A stretch of 64,000 bases of DNA from Plectosphaerella cucumerina (lineage: Eukaryota; Ascomycota; Sordariomycetes; Glomerellales; Plectosphaerellaceae), in NCBI GenBank assembly GCA_020746995.1, contig JAGPXD010000006.1, positions 1,860,001-1,924,000 of the forward strand. Reading direction: 5' to 3'. A program made the position numbers and the translations under genes. Under the pieces are notes generated by a model. That model had not been told where the DNA came from, searched no databases, and worked only from the letters and a program-made list of their open reading frames with translations. Positions 46,341-57,991 of this stretch are shown here, piece by piece (position 1 is the stretch's first letter; every line of letters begins with the position of its first letter).

Positions 46341-46360
46341 GCACGCACGCACGCACGCAC
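46341..46360. repeat. GCAC tetranucleotide repeat
   Basis: Five perfect copies of GCAC, preceded by three copies of GACC a few bases upstream. A simple microsatellite in the CLA4 upstream region. Confidence 0.9.
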
Positions 46361-46963
46361 CTGGCCGGGCGGCGGTCCTAGGACTCGGCGCCTTGTCCGT
46401 CCGTCGACAGGCTGGCCGAAGATGAAATGTGATGTGTTGACGGCGGGATATGTCGAAGCAGAGGCAAAGCAAGACAAGACAAGAAGAAAGAAGACGTACC
46501 TGTTCTGGGCTGCCATATTGGGAGGCCAGGAGCAGCAGAGTGCCGAAAGGGGGGAGGTGTTGCCTTTTGTTTCCCCAGGCTCTGGCCGTCGGAGCCGGGT
46601 GGCTATATGGAACAAGTGATGTTTCGCAAGGACCGTTGCGCGCTCTGCGGCCGGGTGGACAATGCGGCGTCGAGGCGAGGCGAAAGTGAGGGAGGTGGCC
46701 CGTGACGACGCGGCTTGGGTATCTCGAAATAGGTAGGCTCTGTGGCGGGAGAGTAAGAGCACGGCCTGACTGATTCAATGGGCGGCGGAGATGCTGTCGA
46801 CAGCAATACTGATGAGCAGAGAGTGAGAGGTGTCGTGTTTCTCGGTGGAGGGGCGACGGCTGCCAGCAGGGGTGGGAGGGTTGTGGTCGGTCGATCAGCC
46901 GAAGTTGGCCTCTGAGCCCGTCGGAGAAGGCTGGAGCCGTGGAGGCAAGGCAAGGTATTCGTG

Positions 46964-46980
46964 TATGGATGGATGGATGG
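46964..46980. repeat. ATGG tetranucleotide repeat
   Basis: About four copies of ATGG in the CLA4 upstream region; a simple microsatellite with no visible function. Confidence 0.85.
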
Positions 46981-49291
46981 CTCGGCCCGTCTTTTGGGCT
47001 GGCTTTGATTCTGGACGGTTGTTCGTTGGTGCCGACCTCGAGCGCGAGCGAGTAAGTGGTGTTGCGATCTGGAGAACCCCAGGGGAAGAGGAGGGATAGC
47101 TGTTGTGTTTTGGCGACGGTTGGAGGAGGGGTCGACTCGAGGATGCGATTGGGAGTTTGGCTGAGAAGTAAGCTTTTGGAAAAGATCAGAGCACTCGAGG
47201 GAAGCACTGCAGCCTGTTGTCGGCAGTTGGACCAGTTCAGCTCACTGGACTCGCCCACACCGATGCCTCTGTTTGTTCGTTCGTTGGCTTCGTTCACTTG
47301 CGGCGGTCTCGCTTGACTTGTACAGCGCGTTTCTCAAGGTGGTGCTCGTCTGCGCCGGGCGCCTGATGAGTGGCGGGTGCAGGGGGCGTTCGGTCACTGG
47401 CACTGGAGTCGCTAACGTCCAACGTCCGGCGTGTGTGGGTGGAGGGGGGGGCGATGGGGAAAAGCGAAGGGGACTCGGCCGCCCCCTGGTCGCGGAGGAG
47501 GGATCGGTGGATGCCTGTGTGGGTACCTGAGGTCGCCGCACCGTGCCAAATGTTTCCCCTCTTGGCGCAGGAAACACCGTTCATGCAGTTGCGGACATTT
47601 ATTTCGCACGGCTCAGGGACTTGTCTCCGACTCCCTGAACATCACCCCGGTTCCACATGCATGTTTGGGCTAAGGCCCAAGGGCAGGCACGGGTGCCGGG
47701 AGCCCCTTCCTGCTTCCATCCACCTGCAGACTTCGACGGAGAAAGGATGGAAGGAATGATGGAGGGCACTGTTGCTGTCGATGCGACTGGCTCCGTCGTC
47801 CGGATCTCGCACTTGCCACGCCAATCCCTCGCCTGTCAAAGCCCGACGATCGCTTCTCCCTGCACGTGTGCTGGGTTCCAGTCGTCTTCTGGTCTCCCGT
47901 CCTCCCCTCCCTTCTCCAGTCGGACAGTTCGTCCTACCTCGGAGCCCTGCCGTGCCACCTTCACCTTGGCTCTCCATCGAGAGTCATGCAACACTCGCCT
48001 GTGAGGTCACGGCCAAGCCTGAGCCCAGCGTGTTCCCGTCCCCTAGCCTGCCCCTGGCGTGCAACGCACGACTCAGGAGGCCACTCTCCCGTCTTGCCAG
48101 TGGGCTCTCAGGAGTCTCTTTGCCTCTAATGGGCTTCTCGATGCCTCTTCTCAAGAACTTACAGTTCAGCCACTACGCCGCCCCTGGGCATGGCCGCCTC
48201 ACCGGCCCCGGCCGTCAACTTGACAGCATTCCATTCATTCTCCCCCGCCATACCATACCTCGGCCAGCAACCCGTTGTTCGGTCCTCGGCCGTCCTCACT
48301 TGTATCCTTTGTAAACAAACGTCAAGCGAAACACCTGCCGCCTCAGCACGGTGGAGGCGGGACGTCCCCTCCGGATACCCTCCGGGCCATGCCATGGCAG
48401 GCGTCATCCTCTTCGCCCTGTTTCTTCTGTTCCAGCACGCGCCATCTGGAGGTCCTGTGTCCAAGTCGGATATGTCCAAGTGTCCTGTCCATGCCATCCA
48501 TGCCAGCATCGTGGCATCGTGGTCAAGGCCATGCTCCACCCAAGCTTCAAACACAGTGATCTAGCCGTGATCGTACCGTCCCCCAAACCCAACACGATGG
48601 CTCGCAAGATCGAAACCACCCAGTCGTTGCACCTATAGCAGTCACAGAGACAGCCTCATCTTTCCCTCTCACTAACCCAAGACCATACCAGCAGCACGAC
48701 CTTCAGAACAAACAAGCTCCCCGCCCAACATCAATAGTGCCAAACACGCCCGACCTCCGTATCGGCCCATTCCAGGCCTGTGCGGCAGACCCCCCGAAAC
48801 ACACAAACCATCTGCTTCCCCAGATGGTGGACATGCCCTTCCCGGCCTGCCCGCCCGAGACGATCCCTCCATCTGCACGTCACTCACTGCCACCCTCCAT
48901 CGTCCACGCCCGCCCGATGCCCACACGAGGCAACGAGGCGCCCGTTCGTCGGAATCACCCGTCCATCCCTTAGTTCGTCTCCCCCGCGAAGGCAGAGTCA
49001 GTCCCTGGCAGACAGACACGTTCCTCGTTCGGCGGGTAGCAGTAGTAGCACACACACTAGCCTCCCCCTTTTCCCGTTTCATACCATCCGCGGGCAGCCC
49101 ATGATACCCTGCCCATGGGTAGCACCGAATCCACTTTCGACGTCGGTGTAACTCGGCCGGACGCAGACATCACGAAAGAGGAAGGCCGCGAGACCACGAC
49201 GTCCGTAGGCTAGGGGGGAAAGTTCCAGCGTAGTCTTTTTTTACCTACCTATTTCCGCTACCATACACCATTCCTACCCACCCCTATCCGT

Positions 49292-51507
49292 TCACCGGAC
49301 GGGAACCTCGGCCTCCTGGCCCTCAAAGGCGGGCAGCTCCGCCTCAATATCCTTCCACGACTTGCTGCCGTCGACGATGCTCTGGATGGCCGCGACAATG
49401 GTGTCCTCGTCGGCGCGGACCTGCTTGGTCGAGTCGCGGTCGCGCAGCGTGATGGTCGAGTCGTTGACCGTCTGGAAGTCGATGGTGATGCCCAGAGGGG
49501 TGCCGAGCTCGTCGTTGCGGCTGTACCGCTTGCCGATGGTGGCGGACGAGTCGTCGATGCGGCTCGAGATGCCGAGCTTGCGCAGCTTGGACGACAGCTT
49601 CTGGATGAAGGGCTTGAAGGACTTGTTGGCCGACAGGGGCACGATGAGGACCTTGGTGGGCGCCACGATGGGGGGGAACGACAGGACCTGGGAGGTGTTA
49701 GCATACATACATGAGGATAGATGGGTGGTCCGGGACGTACGCTGCGGGCCTCGTCACCGCCGTCGCTACCACGCGTCCAGTACGAGTGCTCGATGAGCGA
49801 GTACAGGATACGGCCGATACCGAATGAGGGCTCGATGACGTTGGGGGTGTACTCGCGGGTGTTCTCGACCTTCTTGCGGAACTCAACCTTGACGAGGTCC
49901 TTGCTGACCTGGACCTTGCCGTCACCGACGCCGGGGACCTCGATGTCAAGGGCGCCCTTTTCGGCGAGCTGCTTGGAGAAGGCCTCGCGCTGCTCCTGAG
50001 TGGACGCCTCGAGGGCGGCCTCGACCGTCTTGCCGTCCTTCTTGAACTGGGGACCGAACTTCTTCTTGTCGATATCGACCTCCCACAGCTCGCGGATAAT
50101 GGGCTCGTCGAGGCGCTCGCGCACCAGCAGCGGCGCGCCCGTCTTCTCGGCGTGCACTGTCAGGTCGTAGGCGCTCCTGTCGGCGCAGCCGACACACTCG
50201 ATCCAGCCCGACGAGGTGAGGAGCTCTGCGTCCCAGCAGTCGGTGGCGTAGTGGGCCATCTCGTTCTGCATGTGCTGGCGGAAGCGCAGCTTCTTCTCGT
50301 CGACGCCGATCTTCTTGAGGAAGAGGAAGATACGGGCGATGAAGTAGCCCAGCGTCTCGTTGTCGACGACCTTGGTCCGCACGGCCTCGCCGATGGTCAT
50401 GCGCTTGAGCTCGGTCTTGCCGGCGAGCTGGACGTCCTTGGCGAGGAGCTCGAGCTCAATGTTCTCGACCTCGTGGAACTTGGCGTGCTTCTTACCGCCC
50501 GCGGGGTCGACAAAGTGCTCAATCTCGGCCATGAGGAATTCGCGGACGCGGAGCAGGCCGGCGCGGGGCGAGATCTCGTTGCGGTACGACTTGCCGATCG
50601 AGGCGGAGGCGAAGGGCATCTGCTGCTGGTTGAACTCGAGCAGCTTGGCGAAGTTGAGGAACTGGCCCTGGGCCGTCTCGGGGCGCAGGTAGCCGGGCAG
50701 GTTGCTGCTGGGGCCGATGGACGTCTGGAACATGAGGTTGAAGGCGACGGGGGGCGAGGGCTGGACGCCGGTGGCGGGGTTCTTGAGGTCGTACTTCTTG
50801 ATGAGCTCACCGAGCTCGGCACCGTTGTAGTTGTCGATCTTGGCCAGCACCTCCTCGTACTCCTGCACGACGGCGTCCTCGAGCTTGACAGCCTCGGTCT
50901 TCTGCTTGCGCTTCTTCTTCTTGGTGGGGTCATCCACCTCCTCGACCTTGACGCCGCGCGCCTCCTTATCGCCCTTGAGCCTGGCCTCAAGCACGTCCTC
51001 GACGAAGTGGTCGGCACGAAGGATATCGCCGTTCTTGGGGTCCTTGCACATCCAGTCGGCGAACTTGTCGACGTGGCCGCTCGTCTTGAGGACGTCGTGG
51101 GGCGTCAGGACGGTGCAGTCCACCTCGAGCATGTCCTCCTCGAGCACAAAGTGTTTCCGCCACAGGTCGACAATGTTGGCCTGGAGGGAGCAGCCGGGCG
51201 GGCCATAGTCGAAGAGGCCGCCGGTGCCACCGTAGATCTCGAAGGAGGGGGTGAAGAAGAGGCGACGGCGGAGGAGGGCGTCGAGGACGGGGCGGTCGAG
51301 GGGCTGACCCTTGAGGGTCGTCATGTCGGTGGACATCTTGACGTCTTTGGCGGTTCTCTTCGGGACGTTGAACTGTGCGCGGGCGACGTGGCTTGTAGCG
51401 GCAAAGGTGCGACGCGGGGTAGTGGTAAAAGGTGAGGCCTGCCGAACTTCACAGAAGCTGGGTATAGAACGAATAGAAGAGAGATGGCGGAGCTGAATTG
51501 GCTTCAT
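49292..51507 (-). CDS. GRS1: Glycyl-tRNA synthetase, probable dual cytosolic/mitochondrial
   Basis: Class IIa synthetase charging tRNA-Gly. Minus-strand exon 1 51507-49741 and exon 2 49687-49292 give 720 residues. Class II signatures are visible: GGLFDYGPPGCSLQANI, motif 2 YRNEISPRAGLLRVREF, GYLRPETAQGQF, and motif 3 in NVIEPSFGIGRI. The anticodon-binding domain follows after the 53-nt intron (VLSFPPIVAPTKVLIVPL onward). A Lys-rich insertion (about residue 200, TKKKKRKQKTE) is typical of the eukaryotic enzyme. The first 57 residues are Arg/Ser-rich and lack acidic residues apart from isolated ones, as a mitochondrial presequence would. Met58 (codon beginning at 51336) starts MSTDMTTLKG, the usual cytosolic N-terminus. 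One gene probably makes both forms, as yeast GRS1 does by alternative initiation. It is divergent from RPF1. Confidence 0.98.
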
Positions 51508-52068
51508 CCAACGCTGATTGGGGGGTTACGGGGGAGCGGGCACTTGACTCATCGGCCGTGGGTGGCCGCGCGAGAGAGATTGTTCGGATTTGGAGGGGTA
51601 AACCGGGTGGGCTGCGAGCGAGAGTGCTTCAAAGGGAGGGGTGTTGGAAACGAGTGGTAGTGTGGTGTGTGACTCTTATTTTGCCCTGACGTGCAGTGGT
51701 GTGGTCTCTGGCTCCGTTCGGGGCTGCCCGCGCCGACCTAACTTGAACTCGACGCTGCCCTGACTTGCCTGGCTGCCGCTGTTGCTGCTGCATGCCCCGC
51801 GCGGCGGCATGGATTTTTCTCGAAATTCCATTCGCCGAAATTGCCCCTCTGCCGGGGTCGTCCGCCCCGCTATGCGATTGACCCTTGGCGCGATGGCCCC
51901 GCTAAAATTTTGGAAAGGCTGGACAGACCGATTTTCCTCGACCGCCAAAGATCTTGGGGATGCCATCGCGACGACCAGCACCACCTCAGAACCGATCGCC
52001 CTCTCCAATCGTCGCTCCCACCGACCAGAAACTGCTGCCATTCGTGTAGCCACACGGCATCCCGCACG
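51508..52068. other. Divergent promoter GRS1/RPF1
   Basis: A 561-bp spacer between divergent starts of two protein-synthesis genes. No gene inside. A plus-strand frame continues open upstream of RPF1 but lacks conserved text. Confidence 0.5.
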
Positions 52069-53363
52069 ATGGGTTCCTCCAAGGGGTCCTCCGGGGCCTC
52101 GCTCTCCCTCAAGACACAGAACAAGATGAAGCGGAGACAGATGTTCGTCGACCAGAAGAAGAACAAGGACAAGGACAGGCATGAGATGCGATGGAAGCGG
52201 AAGAAGGCGGAAGACAAGGATCCATCTCTCCGCGAGGAGCGTCTGGCTAAGAACAAGCCCCAGACTCTCGAGACGAAGCGTGTCTGGGACAACACGGACG
52301 ACGACAGCCTCGGCGCCCAGGTCGACATTGAGGCGCTGCAGAGGCGGCGCATCGAGGAGGCCGAGATGGAGGCAATGGAGGTCGACGAGGAGGAAGAGGA
52401 GGACGACGACAACGACAGCATGCTGGCGTCGGACAACGAGGACGAAGAGGCCGTGCAGGAGGCCCTCGAGAAGAAGCGCGAGAAGCGCGCGAGGCGTGAC
52501 AACAGCGCCGCCCCCTCGACAACATCGACCAACCTCGACCTCACGCCCTCATCCCTCTCCACAAAGTTCCCGACCCTCTTCACCGACGTGCCCCCGCCGG
52601 CGCCCAAGATCCTCATCACCACCTCCCTCAACTCGACCCTCCACCACGAGGCCGAGGTCTTCTGCGGCATCTTCCCCAACTCAAACTACATCCGCCGCAC
52701 CAACCACCACTACGGCCACAAGTACTCCCTCCGCGAGATCAGCCGCTTCGCCGCCAACCGCGACTACACCGCCGTCGTCATGCTGCGCGAGGACCAGAAG
52801 AAGATCTGCGGCCTCACCATCGTCCACCTCCCCTCCGGACCGACCTTTACCTTCTCCACCACAAACTTCATGGAGGGCAAGAAGCTGCCCGGCCACGGAA
52901 ACCCCACTAACCACTACCCGGAGCTGCTCCTCAACAACTTCAAGACGCCGCTGGGTCTGCTGACCGCCAAGCTCTTCCAGACGCTGTAAGTACCACTAAG
53001 CCACCATATCCAAGAATCTCCCCCGCTGACAGTGCCCGCCCCAGCTTCCCCCCGCAACCAGAGTTCCAGGGACGCCAGGTCCTGACGATACACAACCAGC
53101 GGGACTACCTCTTCTGGCGTCGCCACCGCTACGTCTTCCGCGACAAGCGTGCCACGGAGAAGAACATCGTCACTGCCGAGGGCAAGGAGATGGAGGGTGT
53201 CGAGGGCATCCGTGTCGGCCTGCAGGAAGTGGGCCCGCGGTTCACACTCAAGCTGCGCAGGGTGGACAAGGGCATCGGCCGTGCCGGCAGCGAGGGCGAG
53301 GATGCGTTGCAATGGGAATGGAAGGGCGCCATGGAGAAGGACCGCAAGAGGTTCAACCTGTAA
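52069..53363 (+). CDS. RPF1: Ribosome production factor 1 (Brix domain)
   Basis: Nucleolar factor for 60S assembly and 27S pre-rRNA processing; a Brix-domain protein that binds rRNA. Exon 1 52069-52985 and exon 2 53045-53363 give 411 residues. The basic N-terminus (NKMKRRQMFVDQKKNKDK) is followed by an acidic run (about 107-130, DEEEEEDDDNDS). The Brix domain (about 180-390) includes PKILITTSLNST, the sigma70-like FPNSNYIRR, SLREISRFAANRDYTAVVML and GLTIVHLPSGPTFTF. Exon 2 completes it with FPPQPEFQGRQVLTIHNQRD and RVGLQEVGPRFTLKLRRVDKG. The 59-nt intron splits a Leu codon. The start fits the conserved family opening. It is divergent from GRS1 and converges with the transporter, 276 bp apart. 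Confidence 0.96.
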
Positions 53364-53639
53364 AGTGTGGTCACAAAATACCCGTATGAATGGAAACGTG
53401 GGATGGTTTAACAAAATGATTCGCTTGTAATTGGTCTTGTTTGATGCATGTGTCCGGCGAAAAAGCAACCCATCCGTCCTCCAGTCTTCTAACAGATGCA
53501 CCTCACACAGAGGCTATGATTCCACGACATGGCTTGCAGCAACAAAAGTCTCTGTCATCCCAAACGCCGGCCGGGTATATGAAATGTCGCACACGATTCG
53601 ACGGTAGACGTCTGGCCTGTTCATGCCACTCTTCGCTCA

Positions 53640-54889
53640 TCACCTGTGCTCCCTCTTCTTCAGCATGATGTACGAGTAGGCCATGATGCCGCCCAAGGCG
53701 ACAAAGACGCCAAATACAGACTTGTCGCCAATGGCGCGGCCCGAAGTGAACCAGCCGAGCGCGACGATGGTGCAAGTCTTGACGTGTCCGACAACCGTGC
53801 TGGAGACTGGGCCAGTCTGCGCAACGATGAAGAATTGCGAAATATTGATGAGAGAGGCGCACACGCCGGACTGATCGGGTTATCAGCTCGATTCGGACGA
53901 TTTCTTCTTTACGAAAGACTTACAATCATGATAAGGATCCAACGAGGAAGGGGAACCTCGGACCACGTGGGGAAGTAGTCAACAAATGGGATGACATAGA
54001 GTAGCAGGAACGCTGAGATGGGCGCTTGGTTGTGGAGGAGCTGCATGCTCGACATCTCCAGCTTGCGGTGATAGCTGGCGATCCAGACGGTGTAGAGGGA
54101 CGAGGCAAAGATGCCCATGAAGGCGAAGATAACGCCAAGGGGCGATGTTGTCTTGACTGCAGCATCGGCAGCTGGAAGGGAGTCGTAGTAGGAGACGAGA
54201 CCGACGCCCGCGCAAGCTGGGATGAGCGCGAGGATGGCGGCGCGAGGAAGGGTCGCCTTGTAGAGGATGAAATTCATGAGAGCCACCGTGGGCGTCAGGA
54301 GGATGCGGGCGATCTGGTAAAACGTGACCGACGAGAAGGCCAGTGACAGGTTCGGCAGGATGACGTTCAGGCACATAGCGACGGCGAGCGGGAGCAACGT
54401 CTTGATGGCAGCTCGGCGTGGGACGAAGTAGGAGAACGGCTCGCGGGACAAAATATGGAGCGTAAGCCATGTGATGAAGAAGTGGAAAGAGGCGAAGGTG
54501 AGCTGGCAAAGCTTCAGGGTGGGATCGGAGAAGATGGCCTTGTTCGTGAAGACCTGATCGTGTTAGCGGGACCGGGCAGTGAAGGTGCTGTGGTATCCTT
54601 TGCGACTCACGATGCCAACGGTGGCCAGGGTGTTGACGACCATCCAGGCGATAGCCGACCTCAGCTTGGCCTTTGGGTCCTCGACTTGCTTCTTGGCCTG
54701 CTGGGGGAGCAGCTCCTCCTTCTCGTCCACGTCATCTTTGTAGTTGGCGTCCACGAAATCCGGGGTCCTGATGCCCGACATGGAGCCCTTCTCCTCGGAA
54801 TCGATTCCGACCAGCCTGGCGGCCTGTTCTTCGGACGTCATCGTCTCCGTGGACGACGAGGCAATAGAGGGTGCCCTGGAGATGGCCAT
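53640..54889 (-). CDS. Nucleotide-sugar/triose-phosphate-type transporter (SLC35E3-like)
   Basis: Drug/metabolite-superfamily transporter of the TPT branch, likely in Golgi or ER membranes and exchanging a nucleotide sugar or phosphorylated compound. Minus-strand exons 54889-54611, 54553-53924 and 53870-53640 give 379 residues. A hydrophilic N-terminus of about 78 residues precedes roughly ten hydrophobic segments. Family text includes VFTNKAIFSDPTLKLCQLTF, LSLAFSSVTFYQIARILLTP and QTGPVSSTVVGHVKTCTIV, the last being the hallmark near TM9. The tail ends in basic MLKKREHR, compatible with a dilysine-like ER/Golgi signal although not canonical. Introns are 57 and 53 nt, both phase 0. Substrate cannot be read from sequence. 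The next gene to the right makes a nucleotide sugar. Confidence 0.88.
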
Positions 54890-57800
54890 TTTGTAGGTTT
54901 TGGTTGGTAGGCGGGGTGTATTCGGATATCGTCCACGATCGATAAGTGATTTGGAGGGCGATTGTAATAGAGAGAAGCAAGTCGTTGGTCGTCTTCCTCC
55001 TTGCTGATGATCTCTCTCTCGTCGGGGATCTGATACCTATGTCCTGGAGACAGAGGAGGGCTGGAGAGGGTTTGGATGGTTCAGAACGGGTGGCAAGAGT
55101 TTACATAGGCTGGACGTGAGGAATGTAGACAAAGAGCCCAGACGAGGGGCCTAGGAGCAACACAAATGCCAACACGTCCGAGTCCAGGCGGGACAAGGTT
55201 CACGCCCGCCCACTGGCAACAGGCACATTGTCGAATCCCTTGGCTTGGTTCATGCCCACATACCGGTGTCCCGTCCATACCTGACCTTCCGGGCCCCGTC
55301 GCTGGCCGGCCCTGCGCGCGCACACGCACACGTTTGGTACCTGCGTGGTATGACGGGCACGCTCTACGGCAGTGGCGGGCGAGCACAGGGAAGGGACGGC
55401 AGGGGTGCTCTTTCCTGATCGGGGTAGACGGGATCAGGGTTCCTCCCAGGCGTCGCCCATGTTTTAGCGTGCATCATCGATGCAGGAAGGAGCGTCCAAG
55501 CATCCATTTCGATAGTGAGTCCGCTGCCCTTCTCCCAGGGCAGGGACCACCTGTCGGGCCTGTGAGTCCCCATTTGTCTCTCCCAGCACCAGATGCCGTC
55601 CGGCTCGCGGTGAAACGCCAGCAGCATCACCATTCCTTCTCAAAACCTCGAGTCCGAGTCGTCCACCCAACCTGCCACACAGTGCAGTCAGTCGTGTCAG
55701 CTGAGTGGAAGCAGTCGAATCGATGACGGGCTTGGCTCGTCGCATGGGAACCACAACAAGGACGAACGCGTCCCTGTCCCCATGGGCCACTGGCCGCATG
55801 CGTTTTCGGCCGCGATACCGAGAGGAAAGTACACAGTACTTGCTGACCCTTTGCAGGTTTCTTCTTCCGCGATATCTTGGTTTGGCTTGCCAGAATGGCA
55901 ACTCGGCATGAAGATCACAGACCAAGTCGTTTGTGCCCCATATCCCCCTTCCTCCGGGTCCTCCACGCCGCCCGCGAGGAATGCAGCAAAGCACTTGTCT
56001 CTGCCGTTGTGCTCCCTTGGGGGCATCGTGTTCACTCCTGTCTCAACCATCCCAACTTGAAGGCCAACGATCTCCGAGGTGGCTTGCGCGGGAGCGAGGC
56101 CGCCACCCTCGAGTACCTACAGGACCCGCCCTGAGGGCAAGCCGGTGGCGCTGGCCCGAACGACCCCCTTGTGATCTCGCGTTGTGCGATCTGAACGAGC
56201 CGTGGCATGTTTGACCACACTGATCCAAAGGAACGACAAAGTCAAGACCTCCGTCCTATCCAAGGGCGCTAGCGCCGAGACCACGACAGGGACGGCGGAA
56301 ATGATGCCACGAGCAGCAAACTCCAGAAAGACTTGCTGACGGCAATTCCGCAATTCCATGCTGCCAACCCATCGGGTTCGCTTCGACGACATTCCTGTAC
56401 CTGGCTTTGGTGGCAGGTGAGGATATTAGTCCGCTGGGGCCCGGCCATGTTGTCCGCGCTGGCCGCTACACGTGCTTCGTTTACGGTCTTGCGATGTGCC
56501 TGTCCGAATTCCCACCATGAGGGTCTCGTACGTTCAGCTACGGAACGGCTGCAAGGCGATCGACTAGCCGGGCCATCCACTTTCGTTCCAGCCGCAGGCC
56601 AACAGAAGCTAGAGACTCACTTGTCCTGCAAGCTTTTCAGAATGCGCCTGCGCGCTGAGGCCCAGTCCTCAGTTGTCTGTGTGACGAAAAAGGGGGAGTC
56701 GAAGGCCGGACCACCAGCGCATTTGCAAGCAGCACGAAGAATACAGTACCGAGTGTACAGAAGCCACCCGCCGAGGCGCTTTGGACCTTGTCGACACGAC
56801 GCGAGGAGCACGGCGAAGAATGCCAGAAGTCACGAACTCCCAAGCTAGTGATGGGCAGGCGGGATATTTTTAATGGTGGGCAAGTCTCCGGGAAATGCTC
56901 CTTGGCAAGGATCTGCGTTTCGGCCGCCGCTCAGGGGTCAGCGCCGTCGGCGAATCTGGCTGGTCGCGTCGCCCATCTAGCGGCTCTGGTCTGGGCGCGC
57001 CGAGGTCCCCTCATCGATCCCTAGCCACTCTTGGCATGGGCGGGCAGCGGGCGGGACATGTTCGGCGGAGGCCCATGTCATATTTTTGAGGACATTCACG
57101 AACCTACCGCTGAGAAAATGGCCGTGGCTCAACCATCGCCGCGATAGCACGATGCGGCCGCCCGCAGAGGCCCGAACACCATTCTCACCGGCTCAAGGCA
57201 CCAACTGCTAGCACCTCGCGGGTACCTGTCCTGCCCTAGCGGTGTCGTCTGAACTGAGAAAGACTCACGGCCCCGAGTCGAGGATCCAGTCGACCCTAAA
57301 GCTGTAGGGGGGGCCACTCGCCGCGACCTCCCTTGCTTCAGATCATTCTTGTCGCATTGACCTGGCGGGCAGAGCACGGCTCGCCCCCATTCCAGCACAC
57401 GTCCCCCTACCGCGACTCGACTCGACTTGATTCGACTCGAATCAGGGAGTAGAAAGGCGTGCGCGCGCCCGACACCAGGGTCGCGAAACTGGGGTCAATC
57501 CCCATTCCAGGCAGGTGCTCCACGCTCCACGCTGCCCTCGCTCGACTGATCCTCCGTGTCATCGCTCGGCTGGGACGCCGTTGATCTGTGGGACGAGTAG
57601 AACGAAAGGGATCCCCCATGCTAATAGTTTGGAATCAGAGCGGCTTCCTTGCGCGAGACCTTCCAATTCCTCTTCCAAGTTTGGGTGGCGTTAGCAAGCC
57701 CGCGTCGTCCTCAGGGAGAAACAAGGTAGCCATCGAGAGACATCCTGAGGAGTACCTGGGTACCTCATATACAACCCAAACCACCACTCTTCCCCAGCAA

Positions 57801-57991
57801 GGAAACTGCCTTCGGACGAGCTGTTTCTTCTGCAAGCCTTCCATCCTTGACTCCTCTCCTGCTCCTGCCTCTCGTTTGCCCTTCAAAAGTCTGTCCACGG
57901 CGACCTCTTCCGCACCTCTTACTCGCTGTCCTGGAAGCTGTTGATAGCTCAACCATTTCACCAGCGTCCCACATCTTTCCAAACCACAACC
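54890..57991. other. 3.1-kb spacer without a supported gene
   Basis: Contains the promoters of the transporter (left) and the dehydratase (right). Several frames of 170-190 codons exist, none with a recognisable motif or splice pattern. A short run of GACTC words and a 15-base palindrome occurs at 57414-57443. Confidence 0.5.

Larger units (their letters stand above)
45707..49291. other. 3.6-kb spacer upstream of CLA4
   Basis: The largest gap in the window. It contains the CLA4 promoter and probably a long leader, plus the 3' end of GRS1. A minus-strand frame of 390 codons (46125-47297) is open but Ser/Pro/Arg/His-rich and motif-free. Short tandem repeats occur at 46341-46360 and 46964-46980. 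No gene is supported. Confidence 0.5.

Noticed and set aside
50152..51435. A 427-codon plus-strand frame
   Set aside because: Antisense to GRS1; Leu/Val/Glu/Gly-rich shadow of a C-ending codon bias.
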